Assembly: GCA_905221605.1 (NCBI GenBank)
Contig: CAJNDS010000202.1
Span: forward strand, 832,404-896,403
Reading direction: 5' to 3'
Length of the DNA: 64,000 bases
Source: Symbiodinium natans
Taxonomy: Eukaryota; Sar; Dinophyceae; Suessiales; Symbiodiniaceae
Of the stretch, positions 1 through 11,859 are shown piece after piece. A program made the position numbers and the translations under genes. The notes below the pieces were generated by a model. That model had not been told where the DNA came from and did not search any database. It saw nothing but the letters and a program-made list of their open reading frames with translations. Numbering within the stretch: position 1 is the first letter of the stretch; each line of letters opens with the position of its first letter.

Positions 1-101
1 GGGGGGCAGTTCAGCTGAAGGAGGCGTTGTCTTGGGCAAGTACAGGCGGAGACGCGAAGTTCCTAACAAAACTCTTCGAATGACAGTGCTTGTGTAAGCG
101 T

Positions 102-160
102 TGATGGGAGGAGGAGGAGGAGGTGGTGGTGGAGGAGGAGGAGGAGGATTCCCCCCCCCC
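102..160. repeat. GGA/GGT-rich low-complexity tract followed by a C-run
   Basis: Imperfect GGA and GGT triplets run directly into about ten consecutive C residues. The surrounding first 850 bases hold no open frame with recognisable protein similarity on either strand, only short frames typical of noncoding DNA. A second small repeat, three copies of GCTTGTAG, lies near 587-610. Confidence 0.8.
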
Positions 161-852
161 TCCGACGCGGCGAGAGCTCATCGGCAGGATGCATTAGAAG
201 GATACTTCAGAATCAACAGCCTGGAGTGATGACGAGCGGGGATTCTCCACGAGGAGAGGACATCGCCGCGCAACACTCTTTGACGAAAAAGAGAGCACAA
301 ACACACGGCCAGAACAGAAGTGCTGCAAAGAAGCTCTAACAAGCCCGAACCACAGTGCTCGACTTGGAAGAGTTGCGGCAGACTTGCAGGATTCCAAGGC
401 TCGGCTAGGCACCGGGAATCTTAGTAGGATTTCGGGAACTGCTAGCCAGTGAGTTTCGCGCTGCAGTTTTCCGAAAGCAACTTATTAGGCTCTCTTCCCT
501 CAGCTTTCTCCGTGCATCCGGGGTGCTTTCAGAATGCATAGTTACCAAGATGACAACCAGGATGAAGAACATGCTGGATGTGGCAGGCTTGTAGGCTTGT
601 AGGCTTGTGGGGAGACTTGCTTAAAAGACAGCCTTCAAGTTGACACGACAGTTGGGAGTAAAGCATGCGCTCCCAATGTAGAGTTTTCGATGGTTTTCGG
701 CTACATGAGAGAGCCCAACGTTTTCTTGCCAGAAAAGAAAGCGCCCTTGGAGTTTGGAGTGTTGCGCAACTCCCAATTGCTACTCCGAGCCTTAAGCACC
801 CAAGCCGCCACCTGAAGGATTTTGGTCCAGACGCACACCTCACTCCACGACC

Positions 853-1037
853 ATGCGGGCTTTCCTGTTGGCCGCCTCTGCTTTCGCACGCTCACCGGAA
901 CCTGTAGGCCAGGAGCGAACACGGCATTTGAGCGCACCAAGCACTATTTTCCCGAGACTGGCCAGGTCCCGTGTGTTCGGGCTCGATCGAGCTGCAGGGC
1001 CACGGCCGCCAAGCAGAAACCAGCTTCCTTCAGCTAA
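853..1037 (+). other. Possible 5' exon(s) of the GH7 gene (signal peptide region)
   Basis: An ATG at 853 opens a frame starting MRAFLLAASAFA, which looks like a short secretory signal peptide. In another frame at about 914-960 the residues PGANTAFE resemble the N-terminal PGTNTAE-like stretch that begins mature GH7 enzymes. The two are in different frames and too close for a normal intron, so the true exon layout is unresolved. It is placed here only because a secreted glycoside hydrolase exon follows on the same strand. Confidence 0.3.
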
Positions 1038-1110
1038 GGGAGTGGCCCACCAGCCTAAGCCATGGCAAGTGTCGACCATCATGACCTGTGTGAGCTGAGG
1101 TTCTATCCAG

Positions 1111-2082
1111 ACGGCCAATGCATACTGGAATGTGCCTGGAGAGTTGGCTGGAGATGTGGAAGTTTCCAATGGAGAGATTCACGTGTTTATCAAGGGCCGA
1201 ACATACTTCTCGGATACTTGTGTGCCTACAGAGTTCAGCAACAGCCGCTATTCCAAGCTGTTTCTGCTCGGCAAAAGGCTACGGTGGAAAACTGACATCT
1301 CAGGGACGGACTGTGGTTGCAATGCTGCGTTCTACCTGGGCTCACTTCACCAAAACGCAGAGGTATCACAATGCCTAGATCACTACTGTGATGCGAATGA
1401 CGTGTGTGGAGTGCGCTGTACGGAGATTGATTTGCAAGAGGCGAACCGATATGCCTTCCACTCTGTGCTGCACTTGCCCGATGACAACTCTGGAAGTGGT
1501 CTTGGCTATGGTGGTGGGGGCCTGGATTGGAGCTGGCACAGGGACTGGACCAGAGAAGAATATGGGCCCGGTGCCCACTGCATCGACACCAACCGTCCCT
1601 TTGAGGTTGAGGTTGGGTTCCCTCTTGGCAGCAACGGCCAACTACGGGCAATAACAACACGCTTGTCCCAGATTGGAAGTCCATGCGACTTGAATGCCGA
1701 GGTTGCTACCGACAGCTACATTTTCCGAGGCCGACACAGTGCAAGCGAGCTGACCCAAGCCCTCCATGAGGGTATGACGCCCATCGTTAGCTACTGGAAG
1801 CACGAGAACATGCAGTGGATGGATGGCAAAGGTGCCGATGGTTTGGGCCCGTGTGCCGTGGACCGTCCTGATCAGTGCGGACCCTCTGTCAAGTTCTACG
1901 CAGCTCGGCGAATCTTTCAGGCCCTTAACATTCATATATATGCCCCCCCCGGCAGTGGATGCCCATCCTCTTCATCTGACCTACCTTTTGGAATGCGTTG
2001 GCAAGCCTGTGAAATGCTGAGGATTTCGCTTTGGAAAGCTGCTTCGATGCAATTTGTCACTGCACGTCCGTTGGGCTGTTGA
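1111..2082 (+). CDS. GH7 family glycoside hydrolase (cellulase/cellobiohydrolase-like), main exon
   Basis: The long exon encodes the core of a glycoside hydrolase family 7 enzyme, which in other organisms cleaves beta-1,4-glucan with retention. Recognisable GH7 landmarks occur in order: the strand FLLGKRLRW..DISGTDCGCNAAFYLGSL, the catalytic signature E-x-D-x-x-E as EIDLQEAN (about 1424-1447), YGPGAHCIDTNRPFEVEVGF, then ALHEGMTPIVSYWKHENMQWMDG, and CGPSVKFY near 1890. Nucleophile, assisting Asp and acid/base Glu are therefore all present. The exon most likely begins after the AG at 1109-1110. The N-terminal third of a GH7 domain must come from upstream exons. Similarity stops near 1920, so the last 50 codons before the TGA may be intron or a divergent tail. 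Dinoflagellates are known to carry GH7 cellulases tied to thecal cellulose and the cell cycle. Confidence 0.8.
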   Translation, partial: TANAYWNVPGELAGDVEVSNGEIHVFIKGRTYFSDTCVPTEFSNSRYSKLFLLGKRLRWKTDISGTDCGCNAAFYLGSLHQNAEVSQCLDHYCDANDVCGVRCTEIDLQEANRYAFHSVLHLPDDNSGSGLGYGGGGLDWSWHRDWTREEYGPGAHCIDTNRPFEVEVGFPLGSNGQLRAITTRLSQIGSPCDLNAEVATDSYIFRGRHSASELTQALHEGMTPIVSYWKHENMQWMDGKGADGLGPCAVDRPDQCGPSVKFYAARRIFQALNIHIYAPPGSGCPSSSSDLPFGMRWQACEMLRISLWKAASMQFVTARPLGC

Positions 2083-2940
2083 TTTTGGTCCCAGGTTTGG
2101 ATGAAAGGCTGATATGAACAAGCAGCATGACGGCTCTGGCATCAGGTTAGCTGCTAAGCACAGTGCCTGGATGCACAGAAATTTCGCCATACGAATTTGC
2201 AAGGAATCTGCCAACAGTCGCAGAGCACTACCTTTTGCTTTTGGAGGCCATGCCGCCCTTAGCCATTATTGGGTCCCACAGACTATAGTCCCGTGTGAAC
2301 GATCAGTGGCATTGCGGCATTGCACCTGCAATCACCTGCCCTGACCCATACGTGGTCGAGTGTCGCTGGACGAAGACGGCTTTGCTTTGCTCTCGGGAAA
2401 AAGGCCTGCCTGAAGCTTGAGGTTCACTTGATTCTGCCGTCGACTTGACATTGCTGCAGGTTTCTGGCTCCTGTAACCTGGAAGCAGTGCGCCCACTTAA
2501 CCTATGTAGACCAATGTGAAGGACCTTCCAGCGCAAGACACGTGTGCACCTATGACTTCTGTTCACCAATAGACTGATTGAAGTCTCGCAACGCAGGATG
2601 CTAGTCACTAGCCGCTGTCGCTCAGAGCCGCTGACCAGATATCACAGTGACCAGTTACAGCCCCCAAGAAATTCATAGTGCAAGCCTATTCTTGGGCGCC
2701 GGACATGCGTCGAGAAATGCGGAGACATCACACAGAACCAGCGCCTAGGGTGGTTGTGAAGCAGTTTGGATTGCAACTTCAGTGGGCTGAGTGCACGACA
2801 TACCTCCCTATTTTTCGAGCTTTGCCATAAAACAGTTCTCAAACGGAGATATGTAACAATGTGGATAGAATCAGAGGATGTCACCCAGCATGTGGGTTGA
2901 AGGACAAGGATAGGGGTCCTCACATCTTGAGGCAATCGCT
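2083..2940. other. No gene recognised
   Basis: Only short frames interrupted by stops occur on both strands, with no motif or repeat I can name. It may be the 3' flank of the GH7 gene and intronic or 5' sequence of the phosphodiesterase gene. Confidence 0.5.
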
Positions 2941-2957
2941 GTCGCGCAGCGTCTCCG

Positions 2958-3091
2958 GACCAGTTCCGCTGGTTCCCCCCGACACCGAGGGGGTGAGAGA
3001 ACTGCTTGCGGCCGAAGGCACATCTGCGACACTGATGGATGTGGCGAAGGGCATTATCGCTAGGCTCCTGGAAAACCCAGAGCTGGAAGGT
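2958..3091 (+). other. Candidate upstream exon of the phosphodiesterase gene
   Basis: An open + strand stretch gives VPPDTEGVRELLAAEG followed by a helix-like segment ending ARLLENPELEG, then a GT that could be a donor. Class I phosphodiesterases have an amphipathic helical segment of similar character shortly before the catalytic domain. That resemblance and the shared strand are the only support. Confidence 0.3.
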
Positions 3092-3106
3092 GCTGCCTGT
3101 CCCTAA

Positions 3107-4334
3107 TTATTCCCCATGAACCCCAAGGATCTTCGATTCGTAGCATGCCTTCCAGGCCCACCAATGGAGCCGCTGTTTCTTTTTGATTGCGATGTGAGGT
3201 TGACCGAACATATGGCCAAACAGTTCTGCTTACTGGTGCGCGAGCCAGCTGAGGAAGAAATGCTTTTCTTAAGAGACTGCGTCGGGGCAAGCCTTGAAAC
3301 TCTGGCACTGCCCTGTGCGCTGCTGCCACGAGACTCAGCTAATTCATCTGGTGTGCAATTGAGTTGCTGAAGCAAAGAGTCGGCCGTGAACTGCCTGCGT
3401 AGAAGCACTGGTCAACTGAACCCACTTTCTGACCCAAGCCAGTTACTCAGCATACCTTGTGCATGAAGCACAGTTGTCTAGCGACCTGACGAATGCTTGG
3501 GGGTTGCTTGTGATTAGCCGTTTGACGTTAGTCTCTATATGTGCCCTTGTTATTGTGTCAAGGTGGAAGGTGGGTAATGACTGCCTGTTCCAGACAGTCT
3601 GATTGCTCTTGCCAATGTCATCCATGAAGGCCCTGCAGACAACGTAATCTATGTTGTATTTGTTTCCAACTCAGCTGGCTTGGTCTTGTGGCTTGAGGTT
3701 GAAGTAGCATATGTAGCTAGAGCAGTCGATGTTATTCGAGGATCAGGCATGGTCAGGTCCAGCTATCCATAGCAAGTTACAACACGACTTCATAAATGCT
3801 GTGCAAGCCCGAAGCCTCAGGTGATGGAACTCCAGGCAGGAGGTTCAGGAGAATCATCTTCTGTACCATTCCGACAGCACACATTTTCTATCATGCAAGC
3901 GTTGTGTGTCAGCATGGAAGTGGGCATCCGTCTGGATGCTGATGGCTGTTAGAGTTGTTGTGAAGATGGCTGCTAGGTGGATATGCCGCTTGTCTGACAT
4001 TTGCTATGCAGAGCTCGCATGAGGCACTTGTGGCTCCTCACCTTTCGTTGCTGCCGTTGCCACGAAGTCTCTGATGCAGCCAAGGACTACCTTTGCTCAA
4101 TATATGCAAAACAGGCCAGGCGCCCACGAGCGATTGCTGCGTGGACCTTGTGTTTTGGAAGCCAGCGGCCAGGTGCCGCCAAGCTCCTCCTGCCCTGGAT
4201 CGCCTGGCAGCCGATCTAGAACCCCTTCTGTGGCTTTCAGACAACCAAACTGGGACTCAATAGACTCGAAGATGTTGACAGCCTTCGCACCTTGCCTTGC
4301 ACGATGGCTGGCCGCTTCGAGTGGATGCCTGCAG
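3107..4334. other. No gene recognised; probable intron sequence of the phosphodiesterase gene
   Basis: Short frames only. An open segment near 3160-3365 (EPLFLFDCDVRL...) has no family resemblance I can identify. I see no repeats. Confidence 0.4.
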
Positions 4335-7300
4335 CACTGCCAATGCCGCCCAAACCGAGGATCGTTGGGACTTTGATAGCAGCTTGACATTAAAGATCTT
4401 GCCGTCCTTTGCAGCCAGAACAGGCTGAGAAACTCCACCAAGGCTTTGATCTGGCAGAGGCAACTCACGGACATCCGCTGCACTTTGCTGGGTGGAGGGC
4501 GCTTTCCGGCTTCCTTTCAAATGAGCCTTGCACTCAGATGCCCTCAGCATCGACCAAGCGTCAAGTGCAATGCAGCAATGCTGCAATGCAGACAGTTGAA
4601 GACAAGAGGACGGAAGACATCTTCCTGGACATGGAGAAGACCAGTCGTTTCTTGGAAGCTGCCGAGGACCTGCGTGCATTGCCTCGCATGAGAAACCGCA
4701 GCTTGACCACATTGTTGTTTCGACAGCCTCGTTTGGTGTGCAGTGCGAGGACATGTATTGCAAAGCAGATGCTGTACTGTATCACAACAATGTGCACGCT
4801 GCAGACGCGCCTGGTCACAGTTCAGCCTCTCTTTAACGCAATGATACTGGTTGGCTCGGAAGTTTTGGCGAGACTGCGTGACGGTACATGACATGACCAC
4901 CACCACCACCACCACCACCACCACCACCACCACCACCACCACCACCACCACCACCACCACCACCACCACCAGCACCACCACCACGACATACTTGTTTCCC
5001 AGTACAGGTTTCGTGTGTAGGTCCTACAGTGTAGGTATGCTTCCACAGGCTAAGTTCCATGGCTACTGCTTTCCACACGGCCAGGTCTGCAACTTCCGAT
5101 GTTAGGGCCGGTAGGGATGCTACTCGTGTCTAGTATCTAGTGCGAGAGAAGTACAGCCAGTCCCGTGGCAGCTGATCAGACCTTCTGGTATGCAGGTCAT
5201 GTATGTCACAAAGGTTGAATGCTGGCAACCTATAAGCCGGGTGAGCGATAGGCAAAGCAAATCTTGTTGGGCCTTGCCGCCATGAGGTCACGCAATGTGT
5301 GCACGCCTTGCTCGTGCAATTCGGTTTCGCATCTTACTTCGATCAGCTCAGCATTCTGGCACTTCTCCTGGGTGCTGCGGTGCATGATATGGGCTTGGGA
5401 CTTGGTCTGATCAGCCGCCTCAAGTTCTATGAGGCAACCTCAGACTTTCTGAGGCCACGATGGGCGAACGAACTCCTACCATGTCAACGTTGGGGACGAC
5501 ATCGCCTTGACTTACAACGCTCCTTGCCTTGCCCCAACAGTGCCCCAAGGCTTTGGTTCAGTGACAGCGAGAAGAGCGCTAAGAAACCGCCTTTCATGGG
5601 GTACCTCGCCCCAGCATTAAGAAGTTGAGGCGCCGCAGCCGGGACTTCTTGATTTTGAGGTATTAAGGGGCCGTGCCAGCCTCACCGCCTCGGCCTGGTG
5701 TTCGTGCCAAGAGACAGCCCCAAAGGGTCATAGGGTCCATACAGACCTCTGGGTGGGATCACGTATTCCCATGAGGCCTCACGGCGGGCCTCGAAAAGGC
5801 TTCATAGAGCCCTGGAAAGAGGCCATTAAGAGCTCCATAGATTCAGTGGTCCGTAGTCAGTGTAAGCGTAGCTGTGTTTCAACCCTCGCAATCCCAACTG
5901 TTGCTCTTGACCTGCCATCCTGTTTTAGGCAACAGCCGAAGCCAAAGAAATCCCACCCTGCCATTCCCGCCTCAAGCAGGAAAATCCAGACCCTCAATAT
6001 CTCAAATCCGCCAAACCCCCAGGTTCTACACCCCTCGGCTCTGCGGCAAGTGGGTTCTGATGAGGTCTAGATAGAGGTCATGAAAGCTTGCTTGGAAGAT
6101 TGTCCACATACCGCACGAGGTCAGCCCGGAAAGCTTTAGGGGTGTGGGGAACCGGGATGGCCAACAAGTGTCACCATTTTGCTGGTCTTTGTGGTTTTCC
6201 CCCTTTCTGAGCTCGGAGGAGAAACTGCGACTCGCTGATGCTCATGATGTCCGCTCCCCGGGGCGGTGGGGTGACCCAGTAACGTCCACTTCCCACCTTT
6301 TGGGCGGCAGGGGTGACCTCTGTACCGAGCGGACCCCATACTGCTCATCTCCCACAAGAGATTCGTCCAAATACCGTGAACGAAGTGAGGAAGGCTTGAG
6401 TTGCAGACCCGGAACTGCGTGCCTCGGGTCAAAACTAGCGGTCGGCCCATGCACTGGCGGTGGTAGAGCTCTCGTCCCCACGCTGTGCGTTTCAAGTTTT
6501 ACTGATGGAAGGGGGGGGGGGTCTGTTGCAAAAAGAAGTAAAATTAAAACAGCTTGTTTTCCACTTCGAGGGTATTCTCGATTTCTAGCTTCCCTGGCTT
6601 TTCGCCATGCCTTCCTGGGAGTCCAGGCTGAGGGTCCTCGTCTCTGAGCCCAAAGACGTTTTAGAAAGTGCTGTCGCTGTACCATGTTTGACCTTAAAAA
6701 TACCATACTCGGCCAGGCTCACGAGTTGAGTTGAAGACAGCAGGCGGAGCATACGCTTGAGCTGTGGCTCATCGGGCTGAGGACATCAGTGTCCTGGAGA
6801 ATATGCACATCTCCAAGACCTTCAAACTCATGCGCAGTGCCCAGTCCTCAGTCTTGCAGTTTAAGCTTTCAAGCTGCACGGGTGCAGTGATGGTCGTGGC
6901 ATTTTGCGCATGGTGCAGGACCCGTCTGCGAACATACTGGCCGCTGAGCTTGGAAGATGTTGAGTTTGCAGCACGGGGCAATTTTAATGCAGATCTCGCG
7001 CGTGCTCAGGATGGGTTGAAGCATGATCACCGCACTCGCCTTCGCAAGGAAATGGTGGAGGCCTTTTAAAAACGCCCACAGCCGAAGACCAAAGAGGTGA
7101 GAACGGTTACCGACGTTTACCAGCTGGTAAAGCTTCGGCTAGACAGCTTAGAAGGCCGTGTTAACGACAGCAACGAAACTAGCTCCTGGGAGCTTTGCGT
7201 CGTTGTGGTTTGCATATTCTCCAGGTGGGTCACAGGTGGCCTCGAGGCCTTATCTGGGTGATTTGTAGTTAGAAGTACGCGCATGTTTCCGTCCCGAAGT

Positions 7301-8052
7301 CAAGTCATTCAGGGTCGCGAGGGCGTGCTGCGCATTGGCACAAGTTTGTAGCTTTATCCCAGTCCGCCGCACTTCCAAGACCAACTCCCCAACTCCGCGA
7401 AATGCACTTGCTGAACTTTGCTATTTAGCATGCGACAAGTGTAACCACACCATGTTCGCAGTCAGATCGATCCTCAATGAACCAGCTAGCTGATCTGTCC
7501 AGCAGCCGCACAGTGGAGTGTCGGGAGTGCTCACTTCCATAGAACCCGGCGGAGAGTCTCAAAAGCGTGTCCTCCCCGGATACCAAAGCGTATCTTAGGG
7601 AGCGTCTCTGGAGCACCGCGTGGCTTTAGGGCGATGTGCGAAGTTTTGGTATTTTGAGTGCCATCTCAGCACCTTGGTTCCGTTTTCATTTTAAGAGGAA
7701 ACCTTGCGTTTTCTCTCGATGTTTCAATTGAAAACATCCGACAGGAAGGAAGGAAAGAAGGAAGGAAGGAAGGAAAAAGATAGAAGGAGCCGAAGAAAAT
7801 GCGGAAAGAACGAACTAATGCAACTTGCAATAGTTGCCGTCAAATCCTGAGCCCGGGAATGGTATCTGGGAATGATTTTGAAGCCCAAGCCCGAGCCCCT
7901 CTCAGCCTTATGAAATCCGACTAATGTTATGAAATCTTTCGAAGTATCTGAAAACACTTTGCGAAGCGCTTGCGTTGCGAAGCGCTTGCGAACCCCGTGT
8001 AATTCTATGCCATGTCATGCAACCCATGCAAGCGCATGTTATGTGGGGAATC

Positions 8053-8101
<49 letters not shown>

Positions 8102-9703
8102 GTCTTATTTCTGGCATTAGTCCACCCAGGTCTTAGGTTTACGTGCTTTTGGTGTAATTCGGGGCCGAAAAGCTCCCTTTCCCTGGCAAAGAGCCCACAT
8201 CGCCTTGCTGGGAGCTTCATTTCTCCAGGGCAGAACAGGGCTTTCAGCGGCTTGCATGTTGCCCACTACCACGATTCCAACACCAAAGCTCGAACATCAA
8301 CTGAAAGCCAGCTCATCTCCTTGCCAGCGGTAAAAGAAGCGGGAATGGTGATGGCTGTAGAATAGGCTTTCAACAAGATTGGTAACATTTGGTAACAGTT
8401 CTAGCGCAAAACGAATTCAAGTCTTTCTGTGTCGGCAAGTCTATGTTGCAGCAGGTAGTTCTTGGCACAGACATGTCTTCCCACTTTGCGAATGTGGCAG
8501 CTCGTCTGCAGATTGAACAGCCAGAGCCTGCGCCAGAGCTTGCCACGGCAGCAGTGCTGACTCTTGATAAGTAAGGCTGACTTCAAGAGTTTGGTCGAGA
8601 AGCTGGGCAACGACATGATCGAGTGGCACGAAGAGAAAGCCATGCAACTCAGAGCAAAACAGCTTGCCTCAGCAACTGTTAACCCGCCGAGGCATGGAGT
8701 CTCCTTACTGCGTGCGAGGGGCGAACGTGACTCATGCATGGCACCAGTGTTGCAAACGGCTCGCTCAGGTCTGCGCTGCGGGTGATGGTCCTCCATGCGA
8801 TGGACATCTCCAACCCTGCGAAGATTCTGACCCTGTCGGACAAGTGGTCTGCTGCTTCCACTGCAAAGCCGGCCTGTGCGGACTAGGGTGGTGAGGCTCT
8901 GGAGAAGAAAAGTAGTTTCAACCGGGGTGTCATGATTGACAATTTCCAAGCTCCCAGTCTGGAAGCTGTGTTTCAGCACTGGCGCACTTAAACCTGCAGG
9001 TTTGTAGCCCTTTACAACCGTGTTTGGTGCGTGACAGCTTGTGCGAGAAGCATACATTCGTTTCATCCACCCGTCGATGTTGAACGGACCACTTGTGAGA
9101 GCCATGATCAAGCACCAAATAAGCTAAGCTAATCAGCTAATCTCATGTCCAAATTCAATTGCGATTCGCAGAAGTCTTCAAGGATCTGCTGCGACAAGAG
9201 TTCTTTCTGCAAGGAGATCAGGCCGGAGCCTTGGGACGGGAAGAGCGGCCAGGCCCTGTGGCGCTCTTCGGGGCTGGCAACGCTCGGTTGTCTCGTTGCT
9301 GCCTCGTTGCTGCCTCGTTGCGCGAGGAAAAGCAGCTTGGCCTGCCTGTTTCTCCACTGTGTGATCGCGACACCGTGCGGTTTGCAAGCTCACAGGCCTG
9401 CCGACATCGGTCTGACCTTAAGGCTTGTATTCTGTGATGTCCAGCGTGCGAGGTTGGCTTCTTTAGCATCATTGTGCAGCCTACGTTTGCGCTCTTGGCG
9501 GAGTTGCAGTACGGAGTCAAGGCTGTGCTCTTAGCTTGAGCCAGCAAGCTCTCACTCTGGCCTTTGCGCGGTAGTGTTCAACAGTGACCATGGTGCCCGA
9601 GCAGGATGTTTTGCTGGCACATCTACGCAAAAACACGGAAGAATGGGAAGCGCGCAAGAAGGCAGAGTCGCTCGGCAGATCCGTCTGGGCAGCTCGCGTC
9701 TAG
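4335..9703 (+). CDS. Class I 3',5'-cyclic nucleotide phosphodiesterase, catalytic domain in about 14 exons
   Basis: Hydrolyses cAMP and/or cGMP; specificity cannot be read here. Exons rejoin in phase into a full PDE catalytic domain: 4335-4381 (RWDFDSS), 4443-4660 (DLAEATHGHPLHF...TSRFLEA, perhaps with one more short intron), 4744-4806 (EDMY..YHNNVHAAD), 5287-5392 (VTQCVHALL...AAVHDMG), 5454-5518 (HDGRTNSYHV..DIALTYN), 6782-6836 (DISVLENMHISKTFKLM), 6972-7060 (NFNADL..RLRKEMVE), 8455-8570 (VVLGTDMSSHF), 8769-8850 (LRVMVLHAMDISNPAK), 9183-9221 (RQEFFLQGDQ), 9327-9395 (EKQLGLPVSPLCDRDTV..SSQ), 9453-9513 (VGFFSIIVQPTFALL), 9585-9703 (LRKNTEEW, stop TAG). Metal-binding His/Asp residues (YHN, HDMGHDG, AMDISNP) and the invariant glutamine of SSQVGF are present. 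Most introns start with GC. The 5' end and any regulatory domain are not identified. Confidence 0.88.
4896..4984. repeat. (CAC)n microsatellite inside a phosphodiesterase intron
   Basis: About 29 CAC triplets with a single AGC interruption near the 3' end. It sits inside the 480-nt intron 4807-5286 that separates the VHAAD and VTQ exons of the phosphodiesterase, so the long poly-Thr, poly-Gly, poly-Trp and poly-Val frames it creates are not proteins. Confidence 0.95.
5519..6781 (+). other. 1263-nt GC-AG intron of the phosphodiesterase gene
   Basis: Bounded by TACAAC/GCTCC and GGGCTGAG/GACATC, which rejoin as YND-ISVLEN in phase. It contains open frames on both strands near 6136-6706, but none resembles a protein family. 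No mobile element ends were seen. Confidence 0.8.
8049..8100. repeat. (TC)n microsatellite
   Basis: About 25 CT/TC dinucleotides. It lies inside the 1394-nt phosphodiesterase intron 7061-8454, which also has a short GGAA-rich stretch near 7744-7775. Confidence 0.95.
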
Positions 9704-10129
9704 GTGCTCTCAAGCGCTTTGTTAAATGGTAGCTCTAATTGCACGTGTCGGAGCCTCGCCGGAGCTACATGTAACTTGATTGGAGTCATGAAATCACCGA
9801 ACTCGCGGAAGCATCGAGCATCGTCAATGTCGTCAAGTCTCCCCTGCGAAACGTTCTTGAGCAAAGAGAGACAACAAGAAGGGAGACAAACACCGGGTGC
9901 GTCACACGATCCGGTTGTGCGGGAATAGTTCGAAGGGAGATAAGAGAGCATCCGCATGACAAATGAAAACATGAAGGCAACCAAGGCAGTACATGATTAC
10001 TTGATGAGGCTGGAAACCCTGAGTTCTAATTGTATGTGTAAACTGTCAGGAAATGTTTCTTGGCTGTTAGAGCTATGAGGGTGGCAGAAACATTCTTTGG
10101 GAAAGATATTTGGGGAAATCGTATGAAGC
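9704..10129. other. No gene recognised (3' flank of phosphodiesterase gene)
   Basis: Follows the phosphodiesterase stop codon. No polyadenylation signal of the usual animal type and no repeats were seen, and short open frames do not resemble known proteins. Confidence 0.5.
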
Positions 10130-10646
10130 AGCTGTTGAGGCCAGTAACAACCCCGATGTGTGAAAGAGTTGGTGAATGGACTGGCTTGTCTTGGACATGG
10201 CTCCTGTTGCTTCCCTTGCTTGGTCTGCTTTGCGTTTATCTCGCATCAGACAATTTTCGTCGCTGCATACTCGTTCTTGCTTGCCCCTTCTTTGCCGCCA
10301 AGGGGTGGCGAACATGCGAGCCCCTCAATGCGCCCATCGCCCCGTCAAGCTACTGCGCCTTCTAGAGGGTCCTATGTGAGGCCAGGGTGGGTCTGTGTGG
10401 GTACTGTGGTGATTGTGCTGCGGTAGTGTCCGGAGATTCTGGCAGATTGCATGTGTGTCTTTCACAAATCGTCAGCTAGCTCTGGCGAGGCACGGGACAG
10501 ATGATGAGCCAACTGTAGCCAGAGCAGCTACGGGTCCGCCGAGCGCCCCGAGGACGTACGACGAAAGCTCTGAGTCGCCCAATACTCCGGAGGATCCGGT
10601 ACACATCTCACCTGGCTTCACAGCTTCCAGATGTGCGCCGAAGTGA
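10130..10646 (+). other. Possible small membrane-protein gene or exons (weak)
   Basis: One frame near 10170-10245 encodes a strongly hydrophobic helix (WTWLLLLPLLGLLCVYLA). A second frame at about 10476-10646 has coding-like composition (DDEPTVARAATG...DESSESPNTPEDP) and ends at TGA. They could be exons of one small membrane protein, but no family is recognised and no splice joint is clear. Confidence 0.25.
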
Positions 10647-11859
10647 GAGCCGCTGGTGGCTGCAACCAGTTCAAGCAACGAAACCCTTCATGATCGTCTC
10701 TAATTTAACGATAGTCGCAGTCTCCTCATCCTTACGCAAGCGGAGCTGGCTCAGCCTACAGAATCTTCCAGCCTACCTGGCAAGCATGGGGAGCTCTACT
10801 GTTGAGTCGCTCCTCCGCCCAGAACCACCTAAACTTTCAGGCTTTCTTGTATTTTCCATGTAACAAGTCCAAAAAATAAGAAGATGTAGGGTGCGCAGTT
10901 GCAATCAGTAGCCGTCCAAAACACCAGAAGGAGCGCATAATGTTTAAGGACAAATGCGTGAGTTACCGCGAGCACGATACTCATCTACCACGAGAGAAAA
11001 ACATCGCCAGATGGAGCAGTTTACTGTGCAAAAGAGGCTGGATCTGATGACAACTCCAGAGATCTTCATCACACAACTCCAGCCAGGGCAGCCATCTGGG
11101 TTCTGAAGGGGTTGAAAAAACTTGTTTAGCGGCTGGGGTTCGAGGGGTCATGTGAGCTGGAATTCCCACACTTCACACCAAGAGTGGGAATCAATTCCAG
11201 CGCACGGCAAAATCAGGGGGAAAGCGAAATAGCACATCCTTCGAGCGCAAACGCCGATAATGAGCCCAAGTCGGGTTTCCAGCGAACTCAAAGCACAAAC
11301 CGCAAGGAGCCACGTGACAGGCTGTTCTGGTACCCGAGTTTTTGGTGCCCGTGTTTTTGCTACCCACTGCTGTAAACAATTGACTCAACTTTGGTGCTCC
11401 GATCTTGCCCTGTGAACCCATATCTCTGCACCGGGCCAAGGCAAAGTGTAAGCAAGGCATTCAAGCACCTTTCAGATCCTCGTGATCATGTGTTCTCTCT
11501 ATTCGATCCAAGCACAGGCGTGTTGACAATGCCCTGCTGCACGCCAGCGCTTGATTTGTTTGTCATTGACATGCATGGACAGTAGCGCAGGCTCTGTCCG
11601 CAAGAAGTGACCATGAGAAGAAACCAGTGGTCAGCACATACTCCGACTTTTCCCCTCAAGACGACAGGTAGTCGGAGGGAGCTTTTGAGGCTGATCGTCC
11701 GATTGCCTCAGGAGCTAGCGCTTTGATCTCGTCGTCTCGAGAGTGCTATGAGGTCTGTGGCAGAGTTTCATTAGCCTCAGCGCCGCGGGAGGCGTAGGTC
11801 GAGAGAAGCATCCATCGAAAAAGAAGCGAAACAGGAACCGCTGCTGCAGTTGTCGTGCG

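Noticed and set aside
4544-5105. Long frames of poly-Val, poly-Trp, poly-Gly or poly-Thr
   Set aside because: They are readings of the (CAC)n microsatellite, which lies in a phosphodiesterase intron.
5299-5628. First reading as a frameshifted phosphodiesterase pseudogene
   Set aside because: A 61-nt GC-AG intron and downstream exons restore the whole catalytic domain, so decay need not be assumed.
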